Assembly: GCF_900113645.1 (NCBI RefSeq)
Contig: NZ_FOQC01000012.1
Location: forward strand, 1 to 57,136
DNA from: Trichococcus flocculiformis
GTDB taxonomy: Bacteria; Bacillota; Bacilli; Lactobacillales; Aerococcaceae
DNA length: 57,136 nucleotides
Direction of reading: 5' to 3'
Shown here one piece after another: positions 36,567-44,443 of this stretch. The translations under genes were made by a program, and so were the position numbers. Every line of letters begins with the position of its first letter. Position 1 is the stretch's first letter. The notes beneath the pieces are model-generated. The model ran no database searches and was not told the origin of the DNA. It was given only the letters and a program-made list of their open reading frames with translations.

Positions 36567-36612
36567 CTATTGGGATTTTTGGGCGCTTAGACCAAAAAAA
36601 CTATGCGAACTA

Positions 36613-37731
36613 TCAGTCGCCCCAGACTTCGTCAGCGATCTGTTTGACCAAAGCCAATTTCGCCCACTGTTGCTCTTCCGTCAGATTGTTTCCTTCTTCG
36701 GTCGAAGCGAAGCCGCATTGCGGGCTCAGGCATAATTGCTCCAACGGCACATACTTGGTTGCTTCAGTGATGCGTGCTTTGACTTCGGCGATATCTTCCA
36801 ATTCCGGTGTTTTTGAAGTGATCAAGCCTAGGATAATTTGGCCGTCGCCTGTGTAGTAGCGCAATGGTTCGAACCCACCAGCACGGTCAGTGTCGTATTC
36901 CAGAAAGAAGCCGTCAAAGCCGGTTTCGACGAATAATTCTTTCGCAACAGGCTCATAAGCGCCTTCTTGCGAGTAGGACGAGCGGAAATTGCCGCGGCAG
37001 ATATGCGTCGTGACGACCAGATCTTCAGGCAGACCGATCTGGATATTTTTGACGTTTTCAGTAGCGACGCGTTTCAATTCATCGTAAGTTTCCTGAGAAC
37101 CGAAGATTTCCAATGCTTTGTCCGAGCAAAGGTCGCCCCAGAAAGTGTCATCGATCTGGATGTAACGGTTACCCAACGAGTAGAAGTGCAGGATGGTGTC
37201 GCGGTATGCTTGCTGCAGATCGGCAGCATACTCCTCCAATGTAGGATAAATTTCTTCATTGCGGAAACCGAGGCGGATCAATTGGTTCGGGCTCGGGATC
37301 GATACTTTCGCAACGGCTCTATCGCCGACTGCTTCAGCCAAGAAAGCATAGTCCGCAAAGAATGGATGTTCCGGATTAAAGGCGATTTTGCCGATGTTGC
37401 GGACGCTGTGGGCGCTGGTCACAACGTTGTGGAATTGTTTGCCTTGAGCCGCAAGGTAACCTTCAAAGCCCAAGAGGTTCTCAAGGAAATCGAAATGCCA
37501 ATAAGAGCGTCGGAACTCTCCGTCGGTGATGCCTTTGTAGCCAAGCGCAATCTGTTTGTCGACGATGCGCGTGATTTCAACATTTTCGATTTCGCGCAGG
37601 GCTTCCTTCGTGATTTTGCCTTCAGCCAGCTCTTTGCGGGCTTTTTTGATGCTTTCGGGACGCAAGAAACTTCCTACGTGGTCTGCGCGGAATGGCGCCT
37701 TCGTTCTGCTTAAAGTTGTTTGGGTTGTCAT
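36613..37731 (-). CDS. Cobalamin-independent methionine synthase II family protein (YxjG/YxjH-like)
   Basis: A 372-residue protein corresponding to the C-terminal (catalytic) half of MetE. Members methylate homocysteine or recycle S-methyl compounds. Motifs: FRADHVGSFLRPESIKKAR at the start, ITDGEFRRSYWHFDF, IQIDDTFWG, and the zinc ligands in VVTTHICRGNF (His-x-Cys), EYD and LSPQCGFAS (Cys). I chose ATG 37731 with AAGAAGGAAAA before it; the longer frame runs into the leader terminator. The Met T-box upstream confirms methionine control. The methyl donor is uncertain because the N-terminal folate-binding half of MetE is absent. Confidence 0.88.
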   Translation of the reverse strand: MTTQTTLSRTKAPFRADHVGSFLRPESIKKARKELAEGKITKEALREIENVEITRIVDKQIALGYKGITDGEFRRSYWHFDFLENLLGFEGYLAAQGKQFHNVVTSAHSVRNIGKIAFNPEHPFFADYAFLAEAVGDRAVAKVSIPSPNQLIRLGFRNEEIYPTLEEYAADLQQAYRDTILHFYSLGNRYIQIDDTFWGDLCSDKALEIFGSQETYDELKRVATENVKNIQIGLPEDLVVTTHICRGNFRSSYSQEGAYEPVAKELFVETGFDGFFLEYDTDRAGGFEPLRYYTGDGQIILGLITSKTPELEDIAEVKARITEATKYVPLEQLCLSPQCGFASTEEGNNLTEEQQWAKLALVKQIADEVWGD

Positions 37732-37761
37732 GACATTTTCCTTCTTTCGTTTGTTTTTTTG

Positions 37762-38076
37762 TAAAAAAATACGTCCTTGCGCAATATGTTGCGCAAGGAC
37801 GTATGAAAAATTCACCGTGTTACCACCTTGATTCAGAAAAACCTCTCGATTTTCCCCTTAACCAGTACGCCGCAACAAATCGCTGTTCCGGGATACTGTG
37901 ATGCTGTAACGGGCATTCCCGTGGAGAGCTAAGGTTCTAAAAAGAGCGTTCGCCGTCCACTCACTCGAAGACCATTTTCCGGATAGCATCCCTGTCCTCT
38001 TCTCAACTGCCGAGGTTCTCTGTGCATTTCGTCCATCCGTACTTATCTTTTCAATGTGATTTTATTTTGAAATTTA
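37762..38076 (-). ncRNA. T-box riboswitch leader, probable Met specifier (minus strand)
   Basis: Read on the minus strand, the leader ends with the T-box AAGGTGGTAACACGG (37814-37830). A terminator ATACGTCCTTGCGCAA with its perfect complement and a T7 run (37804-37762) follows. Upstream, GAGAGGACAGGGATGCTATCC-like sequence gives ATG at 37989-37987 as the likely specifier. This is the second Met-type T-box of the window. Confidence 0.85.
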
Positions 38077-38083
38077 TATATAT

Positions 38084-38112
38084 ATAATAACAAGCGAATA
38101 AGAATGAGTCAA
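38084..38112 (-). promoter_or_regulatory. Promoter of the YxjG T-box leader
   Basis: On the minus strand: TTGACT, 17-base spacer, TATTAT. Confidence 0.7.
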
Positions 38113-38178
38113 ACCTTTTTTAATTAATTTTTCATTTTGGTGTATTTTCATTTCGATTCTTTCTGTTCAAGAAGGAAA

Positions 38179-38232
38179 TTGCAATTCATACCGTGAGAGT
38201 ATATACTTCATATAGATAGGTGTCTATATGAA
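38179..38232 (+). promoter_or_regulatory. Promoter and ArsR-type operator of the arsR1-trx1 unit
   Basis: TTGCAA, 17-base spacer, TATACT, followed directly by TTCATATAGA-6-TCTATATGAA (38207-38232), a perfect inverted repeat covering the transcription start. Its core ATAGA...TCTAT recurs at three further promoters in the island. Confidence 0.8.
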
Positions 38233-38296
38233 GGCGTTAAGGGCGACAGAACGGGCCGGAGTGCCTCAAAAGACAGCAGGAAAAGAGGAACTGAAT

Positions 38297-38587
38297 ATGA
38301 CGATTGAATACAAAATATACGCGAAATGCCTGAAAGTCTTATCGGACGAAACAAGATTGGAAATCATGGATTTACTGTCGGAAGGGGAAATGTGCGCCTG
38401 TGCGTTATTGGATCAGTTTTCGATCACACAACCGACTTTATCCTATCACATGAAAATGATGAAGGATTGTGGCTTGGTGGACAGCAGGAAAGACGGCATT
38501 TGGGTCAAATACTCCGTGAATCATGAAAAGTTGGATGAGTTGAAGGACTTTTTTCAGACCATGGCAAAACAAAACACCACTGTATAA
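38297..38587 (+). CDS. ArsR/SmtB-family metalloregulator 1
   Basis: A 96-residue winged-helix repressor that should leave DNA on binding As(III) or a related ion. The metal site is in the alpha3 helix: GEMCACALLDQF with C33 and C35, the place of the classical ELCVCDL. The recognition helix is ITQPTLSYHMKMMKDCGLV and the wing RKDGIWVKYSV. I chose ATG 38297 behind AAAGAGGAACTG; the frame is open upstream through the operator, which is unlikely to be coding. It is followed 25 bases on by a thioredoxin-like gene. Confidence 0.9.
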   Translation: MTIEYKIYAKCLKVLSDETRLEIMDLLSEGEMCACALLDQFSITQPTLSYHMKMMKDCGLVDSRKDGIWVKYSVNHEKLDELKDFFQTMAKQNTTV

Positions 38588-38611
38588 TTCATTCGAAAGC
38601 AGGGGATGGAA

Positions 38612-38845
38612 ATGGAAATCAAAATATTGGGACCGGGGTGCCGGAACTGCGAAAAATTGCAAGTTAATGCAGTCGAGGCGCTTAAAAAGATCGGCATGGA
38701 AGCAACCATCATCAAAGTTGAGGACCCGAAAGAAATCGCAAAGTACGGCATTATGCAGACTCCGGGGCTGGTCATCAATGAAAAGGTCGTCTCATATGGG
38801 TGTATCCTGACGCCCAAACACATTGCAGAACTGCTGCAAAAGTGA
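38612..38845 (+). CDS. Thioredoxin-like small redox protein 1
   Basis: A 77-residue thioredoxin-fold protein of the 'redox-active disulfide' type, with the active site C10-R-N-C13 in ILGPGCRNCEKL and a cis-Pro segment MQTPGLVINEKVVSYG. I chose the second of two close ATGs because AGGGGATGGAA then has proper spacing. It is about 70% similar to the second copy at 40083. It carries an extra Cys in SYGCILTP that copy 2 lacks. In the arsenic island it may reduce or hand over thiol-bound metalloid; this is inference. Confidence 0.85.
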   Translation: MEIKILGPGCRNCEKLQVNAVEALKKIGMEATIIKVEDPKEIAKYGIMQTPGLVINEKVVSYGCILTPKHIAELLQK

Positions 38846-38952
38846 AGAACAGAGAAAACACCTATCTTTGGATGAACAAGCTGCGAAACTGGGGTTCTGC
38901 TCCTGCATTATCGCAGCTTTTTTGAAGCCTTTCACTACCCAAAAACAACACA

Positions 38953-38995
38953 TTGACACTTATCTATGTGTGGGCGTATACTGATATATAGATAA
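38953..38995 (+). promoter_or_regulatory. Promoter and spaced operator of the permease-trx2 unit
   Basis: TTGACA, 18-base spacer, TATACT. TTATCTAT (38960-38967) and ATAGATAA (38988-38995) are inverted to each other 20 bases apart and bracket the -10 box. The half-sites match those of the other three operators. Confidence 0.7.
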
Positions 38996-39045
38996 ACATC
39001 AATGTCTTGGGTAGTAAAAATACAGACTAGAAGGTGCAATTCGTT

Positions 39046-40050
39046 ATGGGAATTTTTCAATGGTTAAATGATCAGTTATTAAAAATGCAGTGGCTAAGCG
39101 ATTTGGTTGGTATACTTGTCCGGGATGTCTTCGGATTGGACCTCGCCAGTAGGGTAGGCGGCAGCATCCATTTCTTCATCTACGACGTCATCAAAATCTT
39201 CATTCTGTTGTCGGTGCTGATTTTCTCGATTTCATACGTGCAAAGCTTTTTCCCGCCTGAGCGGACGAAGAAAATTCTAGGACGTTTTGATGGGATCACC
39301 GCCAATATTCTGGCGGCGTTGCTGGGGACGATCACACCATTCTGTTCCTGTTCTTCGATTCCGCTTTTCATCGGCTTCACCGGTTCGGGACTGCCGTTGG
39401 GTGTGACGTTTTCGTTCCTGATTTCTTCACCGCTTGTTGACTTGGCATCGATTATCCTCTTGGCCAGCATCTTCAACTGGAAGATTGCCATCGCCTATGT
39501 TGTTGTGGGATTGATCCTTGCGGTTGTCGGCGGAACTTTCATCGGGAAAGCGCACCTGGAGGACCAGGTCGAATCCTTTGTGTTCGGTAGCCCGACAATT
39601 GAACTTGAGGAAGCCGAGTTGACAAGGAGAGATCGTGTCGATTATGCAGTTGATCAGGTGAAGGAAGTCGTCCAAAAAGTATGGCTTTACGTGCTCCTTG
39701 GGGTCGGTATCGGTGCGGCCATCCACAACTGGATTCCGGAATCCGTCATCACAGCTCTGTTGGGTCAGGATAAATGGTATTCGGTATTGGTGGCAACATT
39801 CGTCGGGGTTCCGATGTACGCGGATATTTTCGGGACGCTGCCCATTTCCGAAGCACTTGTCGCAAAAGGGGTCGGATTGGGAACCGTGCTTTCCTTCATG
39901 ATGGGCGTGACGGCATTGTCCTTGCCGTCGATGGTCATGCTGAAACAGGTCGTCAAACTGAAATTGTTGGGCCTCTTCTTCGGAATCGTGGCAGTCGGCA
40001 TCATCATCATCGGCTATGTGTTCAATTTCTTGGGACCTATTTTTATGTGA
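39046..40050 (+). CDS. Permease of the ArsP/DUF318 family
   Basis: A membrane permease of 334 residues, 8-10 helices. The hallmark is GTITPFCSCSSIPLFIGFTGSGLP in the first half, with the paired Cys of the family. The second half contains ATFVGVPMYADIFGTLPISEALVAKG, the repeat counterpart. ArsP exports trivalent organoarsenicals in Campylobacter, and relatives of unknown substrate often sit next to small thioredoxins, as here. I chose ATG 39046 behind AGAAGGTG; the GTG 12 bases upstream overlaps that site. Being under an ArsR-type operator supports a metalloid role. No arsM methylase is visible. Confidence 0.85.
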   Translation: MGIFQWLNDQLLKMQWLSDLVGILVRDVFGLDLASRVGGSIHFFIYDVIKIFILLSVLIFSISYVQSFFPPERTKKILGRFDGITANILAALLGTITPFCSCSSIPLFIGFTGSGLPLGVTFSFLISSPLVDLASIILLASIFNWKIAIAYVVVGLILAVVGGTFIGKAHLEDQVESFVFGSPTIELEEAELTRRDRVDYAVDQVKEVVQKVWLYVLLGVGIGAAIHNWIPESVITALLGQDKWYSVLVATFVGVPMYADIFGTLPISEALVAKGVGLGTVLSFMMGVTALSLPSMVMLKQVVKLKLLGLFFGIVAVGIIIIGYVFNFLGPIFM

Positions 40051-40082
40051 TCAAAAAAATAATAAACAGGAGGAATATCATC

Positions 40083-40316
40083 ATGGAAATCAAAATTTTG
40101 GGTATAGGCTGCAAAAATTGCGTGAATTTGGCTAAGAACACGGAAGAGGCATTGAAGGAACTGGGGATGGAAGCAACCATCACAAAAGTGACCGACATGA
40201 AGGACATCGCAAAATACGGCATCATGCGCACTCCGGGATTGGTCATCGACGAAAAAGTTGTTTCCTACGGTAAAGTCGCCAGTACGGAAGAAATTACAGA
40301 ATTGTTGAAAAAATAA
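40083..40316 (+). CDS. Thioredoxin-like small redox protein 2
   Basis: A 77-residue paralogue of the protein at 38612, with C10-K-N-C13 in ILGIGCKNCVNL and MRTPGLVIDEKVVSYGKV. It has a clear AGGAGGAATATC ribosome binding site and lies 32 bases after the permease, in the same transcript, which ends at the terminator following. Pairing of this family with ArsP-like permeases is known; its exact job is not. Confidence 0.87.
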   Translation: MEIKILGIGCKNCVNLAKNTEEALKELGMEATITKVTDMKDIAKYGIMRTPGLVIDEKVVSYGKVASTEEITELLKK

Positions 40317-40327
40317 GCAAGTTACCA

Positions 40328-40367
40328 AAAGTGCGGGAAGAGACACATTTATCCCCGCACTTTTTTT
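40328..40367 (+). terminator. Terminator of the permease-trx2 unit
   Basis: AAAGTGCGGG pairs with CCCGCACTTT, then a T7 run. Confidence 0.85.
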
Positions 40368-40387
40368 GTTTCATGTTGAATTTAGCA

Positions 40388-40416
40388 TTGACTATAGATA
40401 GAAGAAAATCTATATT
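40388..40416 (+). promoter_or_regulatory. Promoter with operator in its spacer, arsD-like gene
   Basis: TTGACT, 17-base spacer, TATATT. TATAGAT (40393-40399) and ATCTATA (40408-40414) form an inverted repeat with an 8-base centre. It lies almost wholly in the spacer, so a bound repressor would block RNA polymerase. Confidence 0.8.
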
Positions 40417-40492
40417 ATAAGAGTACCAATATTTAAATGAAAACAACACAAGATTCATCTTCAAATAGAAAGAGAATGAGGAGATACGAAAA

Positions 40493-41017
40493 ATGACAAA
40501 CATCACTATTTTTGAACCGGAAACAAGCAGCAGCTTGTTCAGCAGTCAGGATGCCATGCGCATTGCAGCAGTAATGCAGGCCTTGGAGGGACTGGAGAAT
40601 TACGAGGCATTGCTTTTTAATTTAACCGATGATGCGGATCAATTCACGCTCAACAAGGCCGTTAAAGAAAAAATCGAGGCGGAAGGCAATAGCGTATTGC
40701 CGATCACTGTTGTGGATGGAGCAATCGTGAAAAGCGGCAACTATCCGACCAACGATGAAATCACAAGCTACATCGGCGTCCGCTTCATTGAAGAAACGGA
40801 AGGTTCATGTGGTTGCGGCGGCTGTGGTTGTGGCGGTTCGGAGGAATTTGCCGAAGCGGAAAAAGAAGAAAAAGAAGAATCCGGCTGCTGCGGCGGCCAT
40901 GGCGAAAAAGGCGGCTGTGGCTGCGGTGGACAGGGGCACCATCATCACCATAAACATGAGGAAGCTGCAAAAGCAACTAAGGGCTCGTGCGGTTGTGGGA
41001 ATGGCGGATGTTGCTAG
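40493..41017 (+). CDS. arsD: ArsD-like protein lacking the three canonical Cys, with a Cys/His-rich C-terminal tail
   Basis: ArsD is an As(III) metallochaperone for the ArsA ATPase and a weak repressor. The first 100 residues fit ArsD: ITIFEPE at the start, DAMRIAAVMQAL, NSVLPITVVDGAIVKSGNYPTNDEI. But the sites of Cys12, Cys13 and Cys18 of classical ArsD are Ser12, Ser13 and Ser18 (FEPETSSSLFSS). Instead a tail of about 70 residues holds 12 Cys in three groups of four (CGCGGCGC; GCC with GGCGCGG; CGC with GGCC) and runs of His (HHHHHKH). An acidic Lys/Glu spacer divides the first two groups. The protein is 174 residues against about 120 for ArsD. No arsA is nearby. It may bind metalloid or another metal through the tail. 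Confidence 0.82.
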   Translation: MTNITIFEPETSSSLFSSQDAMRIAAVMQALEGLENYEALLFNLTDDADQFTLNKAVKEKIEAEGNSVLPITVVDGAIVKSGNYPTNDEITSYIGVRFIEETEGSCGCGGCGCGGSEEFAEAEKEEKEESGCCGGHGEKGGCGCGGQGHHHHHKHEEAAKATKGSCGCGNGGCC

Positions 41018-41078
41018 CAAAAATAAAGAATACTCGTGTCTCGGGTTACCTAGGCTCGAGTTTCTTTTTCCACGATAG

Positions 41079-41094
41079 ATAGAAAAACTTCTAT
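41079..41094 (+). promoter_or_regulatory. ArsR-type operator before arsR2
   Basis: ATAGAA-aaac-TTCTAT, preceded by GATAG. It resembles the other operators but no clear -35/-10 pair was seen. The arsR2-acr3 unit may be read partly from the arsD promoter; the gap holds only an imperfect hairpin (ACTCG...CGAGT, 41031-41062) as a weak terminator. Confidence 0.6.
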
Positions 41095-41116
41095 GTAAAA
41101 AGGGGATTCAGCAATC

Positions 41117-41470
41117 ATGGATTATGAAAATTATGCAAAAGTCGCAAAAGCTTTGGCCGACCCGAAGCGTGTCAAAATTGTCGATATGCTTTCCTGTGGG
41201 GCCATGTGTGCCTGCGATATACTAGAACATTTCGATTTTACCCAGCCAACTTTATCCCATCACATCAATCTGTTGGTGAAGGCGGGATTGGTGACGACAG
41301 AAAAATCCGGCACGTGGCACTATTACGACCTGAATAAAAACGCCTTTGAAAAATTCAAGGCGGACACAGCGGAACTGACGGCTGATACACCGGCCTGCAT
41401 CTGCGAACCTGTACGGTCAAAAGCGGTGTGTGCAATAGAAAAAAGAGCTGATCAGGTGACGCAAAAATAG
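41117..41470 (+). CDS. arsR: ArsR/SmtB-family metalloregulator 2
   Basis: A 117-residue repressor with the alpha3 metal site SCGAMCACDILEHF (C27, C31, C33), closer to the classical ELCVCD than copy 1. The recognition helix is FTQPTLSHHINLLVKAGLV and the wing KSGTWHYYDL. The C-terminus adds three more Cys (ACIC at 94-96, C105), which could form a second site, as in some As(III) or antimony sensors. RBS AAAAAGGGGATTC. It stands 41 bases before acr3, the common arsR-acr3 arrangement. Confidence 0.92.
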   Translation: MDYENYAKVAKALADPKRVKIVDMLSCGAMCACDILEHFDFTQPTLSHHINLLVKAGLVTTEKSGTWHYYDLNKNAFEKFKADTAELTADTPACICEPVRSKAVCAIEKRADQVTQK

Positions 41471-41511
41471 AGCTGTAAAGAGCGTAAAACAATAAATGGG
41501 GGTATAATAAA

Positions 41512-42597
41512 ATGAGTGGAAAAGAGCAAACAAGCATCTCGTTCTTCAATAAGTATCTGAGTGTCTGGGTAGCCAGTTGTATGGTGGTGGGGGTTTTGAT
41601 CGGTAAATATCTGCCCGCCATACCTGAATTCTTCGGGAAATTCGAATATGCAAACGTCTCGATCCCGACGGCCGTGTTGATCTGGGTCATGATCTATCCG
41701 ATGATGATGAAGGTGGATTTCCAAAGTGTCCGGGATGTCGGAAAAAATCCGAAAGGACTCTATGTCACATGGGTAGTGAACTGGTTGATCAAACCGTTCA
41801 GCATGTACGCCATTTCCGCGTTTTTCTTCTTTGTCGTCTTCAAGAATTTCATTACGCCCGAGTTGGCGACGGAGTACTTAGCTGGTGCGATTCTCTTGGG
41901 AGCTGCACCTTGTACAGCGATGGTGTTTGTCTGGAGCCAATTAACAAAAGGAAACCCAGCGTACACTGTCGTTCAGGTTGCGACCAATGATCTGATCATT
42001 CTGGTTGCCTTCGTTCCGATCGTCAAATTTCTTCTAGGTGTCAGCAATGTAACGGTGCCTTGGGATACCTTGATTCTGTCCGTTATCTTGTTCGTTGTGA
42101 TTCCCTTGGTTGGAGGAGTCTTGACGCGGATCTTCGTCACAAAGAAAAAAGGCGTCGCTTATTTCGAGAAGGATTTTCTTTCGAAATTTGATGGCGCGAC
42201 TACAGCGGGGTTGTTGTTGATGCTGGTCTTGTTGTTCTCTTTCCAAGGAGAGGTCATCCTGGAGAACCCGTTGCACATTTTGATGATCGCAGTACCTTTG
42301 ATCCTGCAGACATTCCTGATCTTCTTCATTGCCTATCTTGCAAGCAAGGCCTTGAAGCTTCCACACGCAATCGCCGCACCAGCCGGGATGATCGGCGCAT
42401 CGAACTTTTTTGAATTATCGGTGGCGGTTGCCATCGCGTTGTTCGGAATGGATTCTCCAGCAGCATTGGCGACGGTTGTGGGTGTCTTGACTGAAGTGCC
42501 GGTGATGCTGATTTTGGTAAAAATCGCCAATTCAACAAGACATTGGTTTCCGGAAAAAGAAAATAGTGCAGTGAATCCTGTAAAGGCGGTAAAATAA
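41512..42597 (+). CDS. acr3: Arsenite efflux permease, ACR3 family
   Basis: A 361-residue, ten-helix carrier that extrudes As(OH)3 by proton antiport. Family motifs: LIWVMIYPMMMKVDFQSVRDVGKNPKGL, WLIKPFSM, and the Cys in AGAILLGAAPCTAMVFVWSQLTKGNPAYT, where C134 and the later Glu in LTEVPVML are the conserved functional residues. Starts behind AATGGGGGTATA. No arsC reductase is visible in the island, so arsenate would need a reductase encoded elsewhere. Confidence 0.95.
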   Translation: MSGKEQTSISFFNKYLSVWVASCMVVGVLIGKYLPAIPEFFGKFEYANVSIPTAVLIWVMIYPMMMKVDFQSVRDVGKNPKGLYVTWVVNWLIKPFSMYAISAFFFFVVFKNFITPELATEYLAGAILLGAAPCTAMVFVWSQLTKGNPAYTVVQVATNDLIILVAFVPIVKFLLGVSNVTVPWDTLILSVILFVVIPLVGGVLTRIFVTKKKGVAYFEKDFLSKFDGATTAGLLLMLVLLFSFQGEVILENPLHILMIAVPLILQTFLIFFIAYLASKALKLPHAIAAPAGMIGASNFFELSVAVAIALFGMDSPAALATVVGVLTEVPVMLILVKIANSTRHWFPEKENSAVNPVKAVK

Positions 42598-42628
42598 GCC
42601 ATCTTTTAACTGAAAAGGAGAATGAATT

Positions 42629-44302
42629 ATGAAAATCATCGTAATCGGTTCGGTAGCGGCGGGCACCTCCGTTGCAGCCAAAGCGCGCAGAAACACAGAG
42701 GAAGCGGAGATTGTCGTCTATGACCAAGGAAAGGACATTTCCTATTCTGTCTGCGGGATCCCCTACAAAATTGGCGGGGAAGTCGATTCAGTGGATCGCC
42801 TGACACCACGAGATGCGAAATGGTTCAAAAAGAGATATGATGTCTCCATCTTTACAGAACACAGAGTGACGAAAGTAGATCATGAAGCCAAAATGATTCA
42901 AGTTAAAGATCTGAAGACCGGCGAAGTCAAAGAGGACGCTTATGATGTGTTGGTTTTCGCGACAGGTGCGGCTCCGCTGACGCCTCCACCGTTCGATCAG
43001 GCTGAATACGATAATGCCTTCCACGTCCGCAATATCCAGGACCTTCGTGAGATTGAAAGTTACTCGGAAACGAACCAACCTAAAAAAGCGCTGCTCATCG
43101 GTGCCGGGTTCATCGGTCTGGAAATGACCGAACAGCTCGTGCATAAAGGCTGGGATGTTACTATCGTGCAGCTGGAAAATCAAGTGATGCCGTCGATGGA
43201 CGCGGATATGGCTTTCCGGGTGGAAGAAGTGCTGATGGCCAACGGGGTGCATTTGCACCTCGGGGATACGGTCAAGACCATCGAAGGTAAGGGGACCGTC
43301 AAAAAAGTAGTGACGACAAATGGTGCCACCATCGAAACGGATATCGTCATCCTGGCTGCCGGCGTGCGACCGAACACTGAGCTCGCCAAAGAAATCGGCG
43401 TCACGATCGGAGCGACGGGTGCAGTTGCCGTCAACAGCAAAATGCAGACGAACATCCAGGATGTATATGCGGTCGGTGATGTGGCCGAAAGCTTCTCCGC
43501 CATTACAGGCAAATCGATTTACCGTCCATTAGGCTCTACGGCCAACAAGATGGGACGTATCGCCGGAGATGTGATCACAGGCGGAAATCTGGAACATCGC
43601 GGGGTGCTGGGTACCGGCATCTTCCGCGTATTCGATCTGCATGTTGGCCAGACGGGCATGACCGAAAAAGAAGCGAAGGCGGCCGGTTATGCCGTGGAAG
43701 TCCTATACAACATCAAGCCGGACCACGCCGAATACCTTGGCGGCAAGGAACTGATCATCAAGGCATTGGCGGATAAAGCCACCGGACGAGTCTTAGGCGC
43801 ACAAGTTTTAGGATCGCAAGGTGTGGACAAACGGATCGATGTCCTTGCCACTGCCATCACTTTCAAGGCGAAAGCGGAAGACCTGTTCCATCTGGATTTA
43901 GCCTATGCACCGCCATTCGCAACGACAAAAGATCCTATCCATTATACAGGCATGGCATTGGATAACGCCTTACACGGAAATCCTTTGATGACGCCAGCCC
44001 GGCTGGTCGAAATGCAGCAAAAAGGCGAATCTATCCAGGTCATCGACACGCGTTCCGCCAAAGACTTCGAGAAGAGCCACGTCCAAGATGCGATCCACGT
44101 CCCGCTAGGGGAACTGCGCGCACGCGCCGGTGAGCTTTCCAAAGATATCCCGACAGTTACCTACTGCAACAAAGGTGTGACCGGAAATGCCGCCCAGAAT
44201 ATCCTGATCAATTTAGGCTTCAAGGAAGTCTACAACCTTTCAGGCGGCAACAAAAATTATCAAAGTTACCTCATAATGCTGAAGAGAAAAACTAAAAGGT
44301 GA
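42629..44302 (+). CDS. CoA-disulfide reductase / rhodanese fusion
   Basis: A 557-residue flavoprotein disulfide reductase with a C-terminal rhodanese domain. The FAD site is VIGSVAAGTSVAAKARR, the single redox Cys C42 in YSVCGIPYKIGG marks the CoADR/NADH oxidase/persulfide reductase group, and NAD(P)H binds at LLIGAGFIGLEMTEQL. The rhodanese domain (about 465-557) has the active Cys C513 in TYCNKGVTGN. Fusions of this type act as CoA persulfide or polysulfide reductases. Behind acr3 it could keep thiols reduced, or handle persulfides or thioarsenicals. RBS AAAAGGAGAATG. Confidence 0.88.
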   Translation: MKIIVIGSVAAGTSVAAKARRNTEEAEIVVYDQGKDISYSVCGIPYKIGGEVDSVDRLTPRDAKWFKKRYDVSIFTEHRVTKVDHEAKMIQVKDLKTGEVKEDAYDVLVFATGAAPLTPPPFDQAEYDNAFHVRNIQDLREIESYSETNQPKKALLIGAGFIGLEMTEQLVHKGWDVTIVQLENQVMPSMDADMAFRVEEVLMANGVHLHLGDTVKTIEGKGTVKKVVTTNGATIETDIVILAAGVRPNTELAKEIGVTIGATGAVAVNSKMQTNIQDVYAVGDVAESFSAITGKSIYRPLGSTANKMGRIAGDVITGGNLEHRGVLGTGIFRVFDLHVGQTGMTEKEAKAAGYAVEVLYNIKPDHAEYLGGKELIIKALADKATGRVLGAQVLGSQGVDKRIDVLATAITFKAKAEDLFHLDLAYAPPFATTKDPIHYTGMALDNALHGNPLMTPARLVEMQQKGESIQVIDTRSAKDFEKSHVQDAIHVPLGELRARAGELSKDIPTVTYCNKGVTGNAAQNILINLGFKEVYNLSGGNKNYQSYLIMLKRKTKR

Positions 44303-44322
44303 GTCTTTGATTGTATGTGAGA

Positions 44323-44360
44323 AAAATGGAGAATCTCCGAAATGGATTCTCCATTTTCTT
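44323..44360 (+). terminator. Terminator at the end of the arsenic island
   Basis: AAAATGGAGAATC pairs with GATTCTCCATTTT. Confidence 0.8.
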
Positions 44361-44443
44361 TGGATTAAAATCTGATTAGGGGTAGCAATTGTGAAAACGA
44401 GTGATAAAATGAAAAGTAAGTAAAATGTTGGGAGGATGAATAG

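Noticed and set aside
39774-40082. Extension of the second thioredoxin frame into the permease gene
   Set aside because: Out of frame with the permease; the ATG at 40083 has AGGAGGAATATC right before it.
40755-41078. Frame giving a Lys/Ala-rich 107-residue product inside arsD
   Set aside because: An alternate-frame artefact of the repetitive Cys/Gly codons (GGC/TGC) of the ArsD tail.
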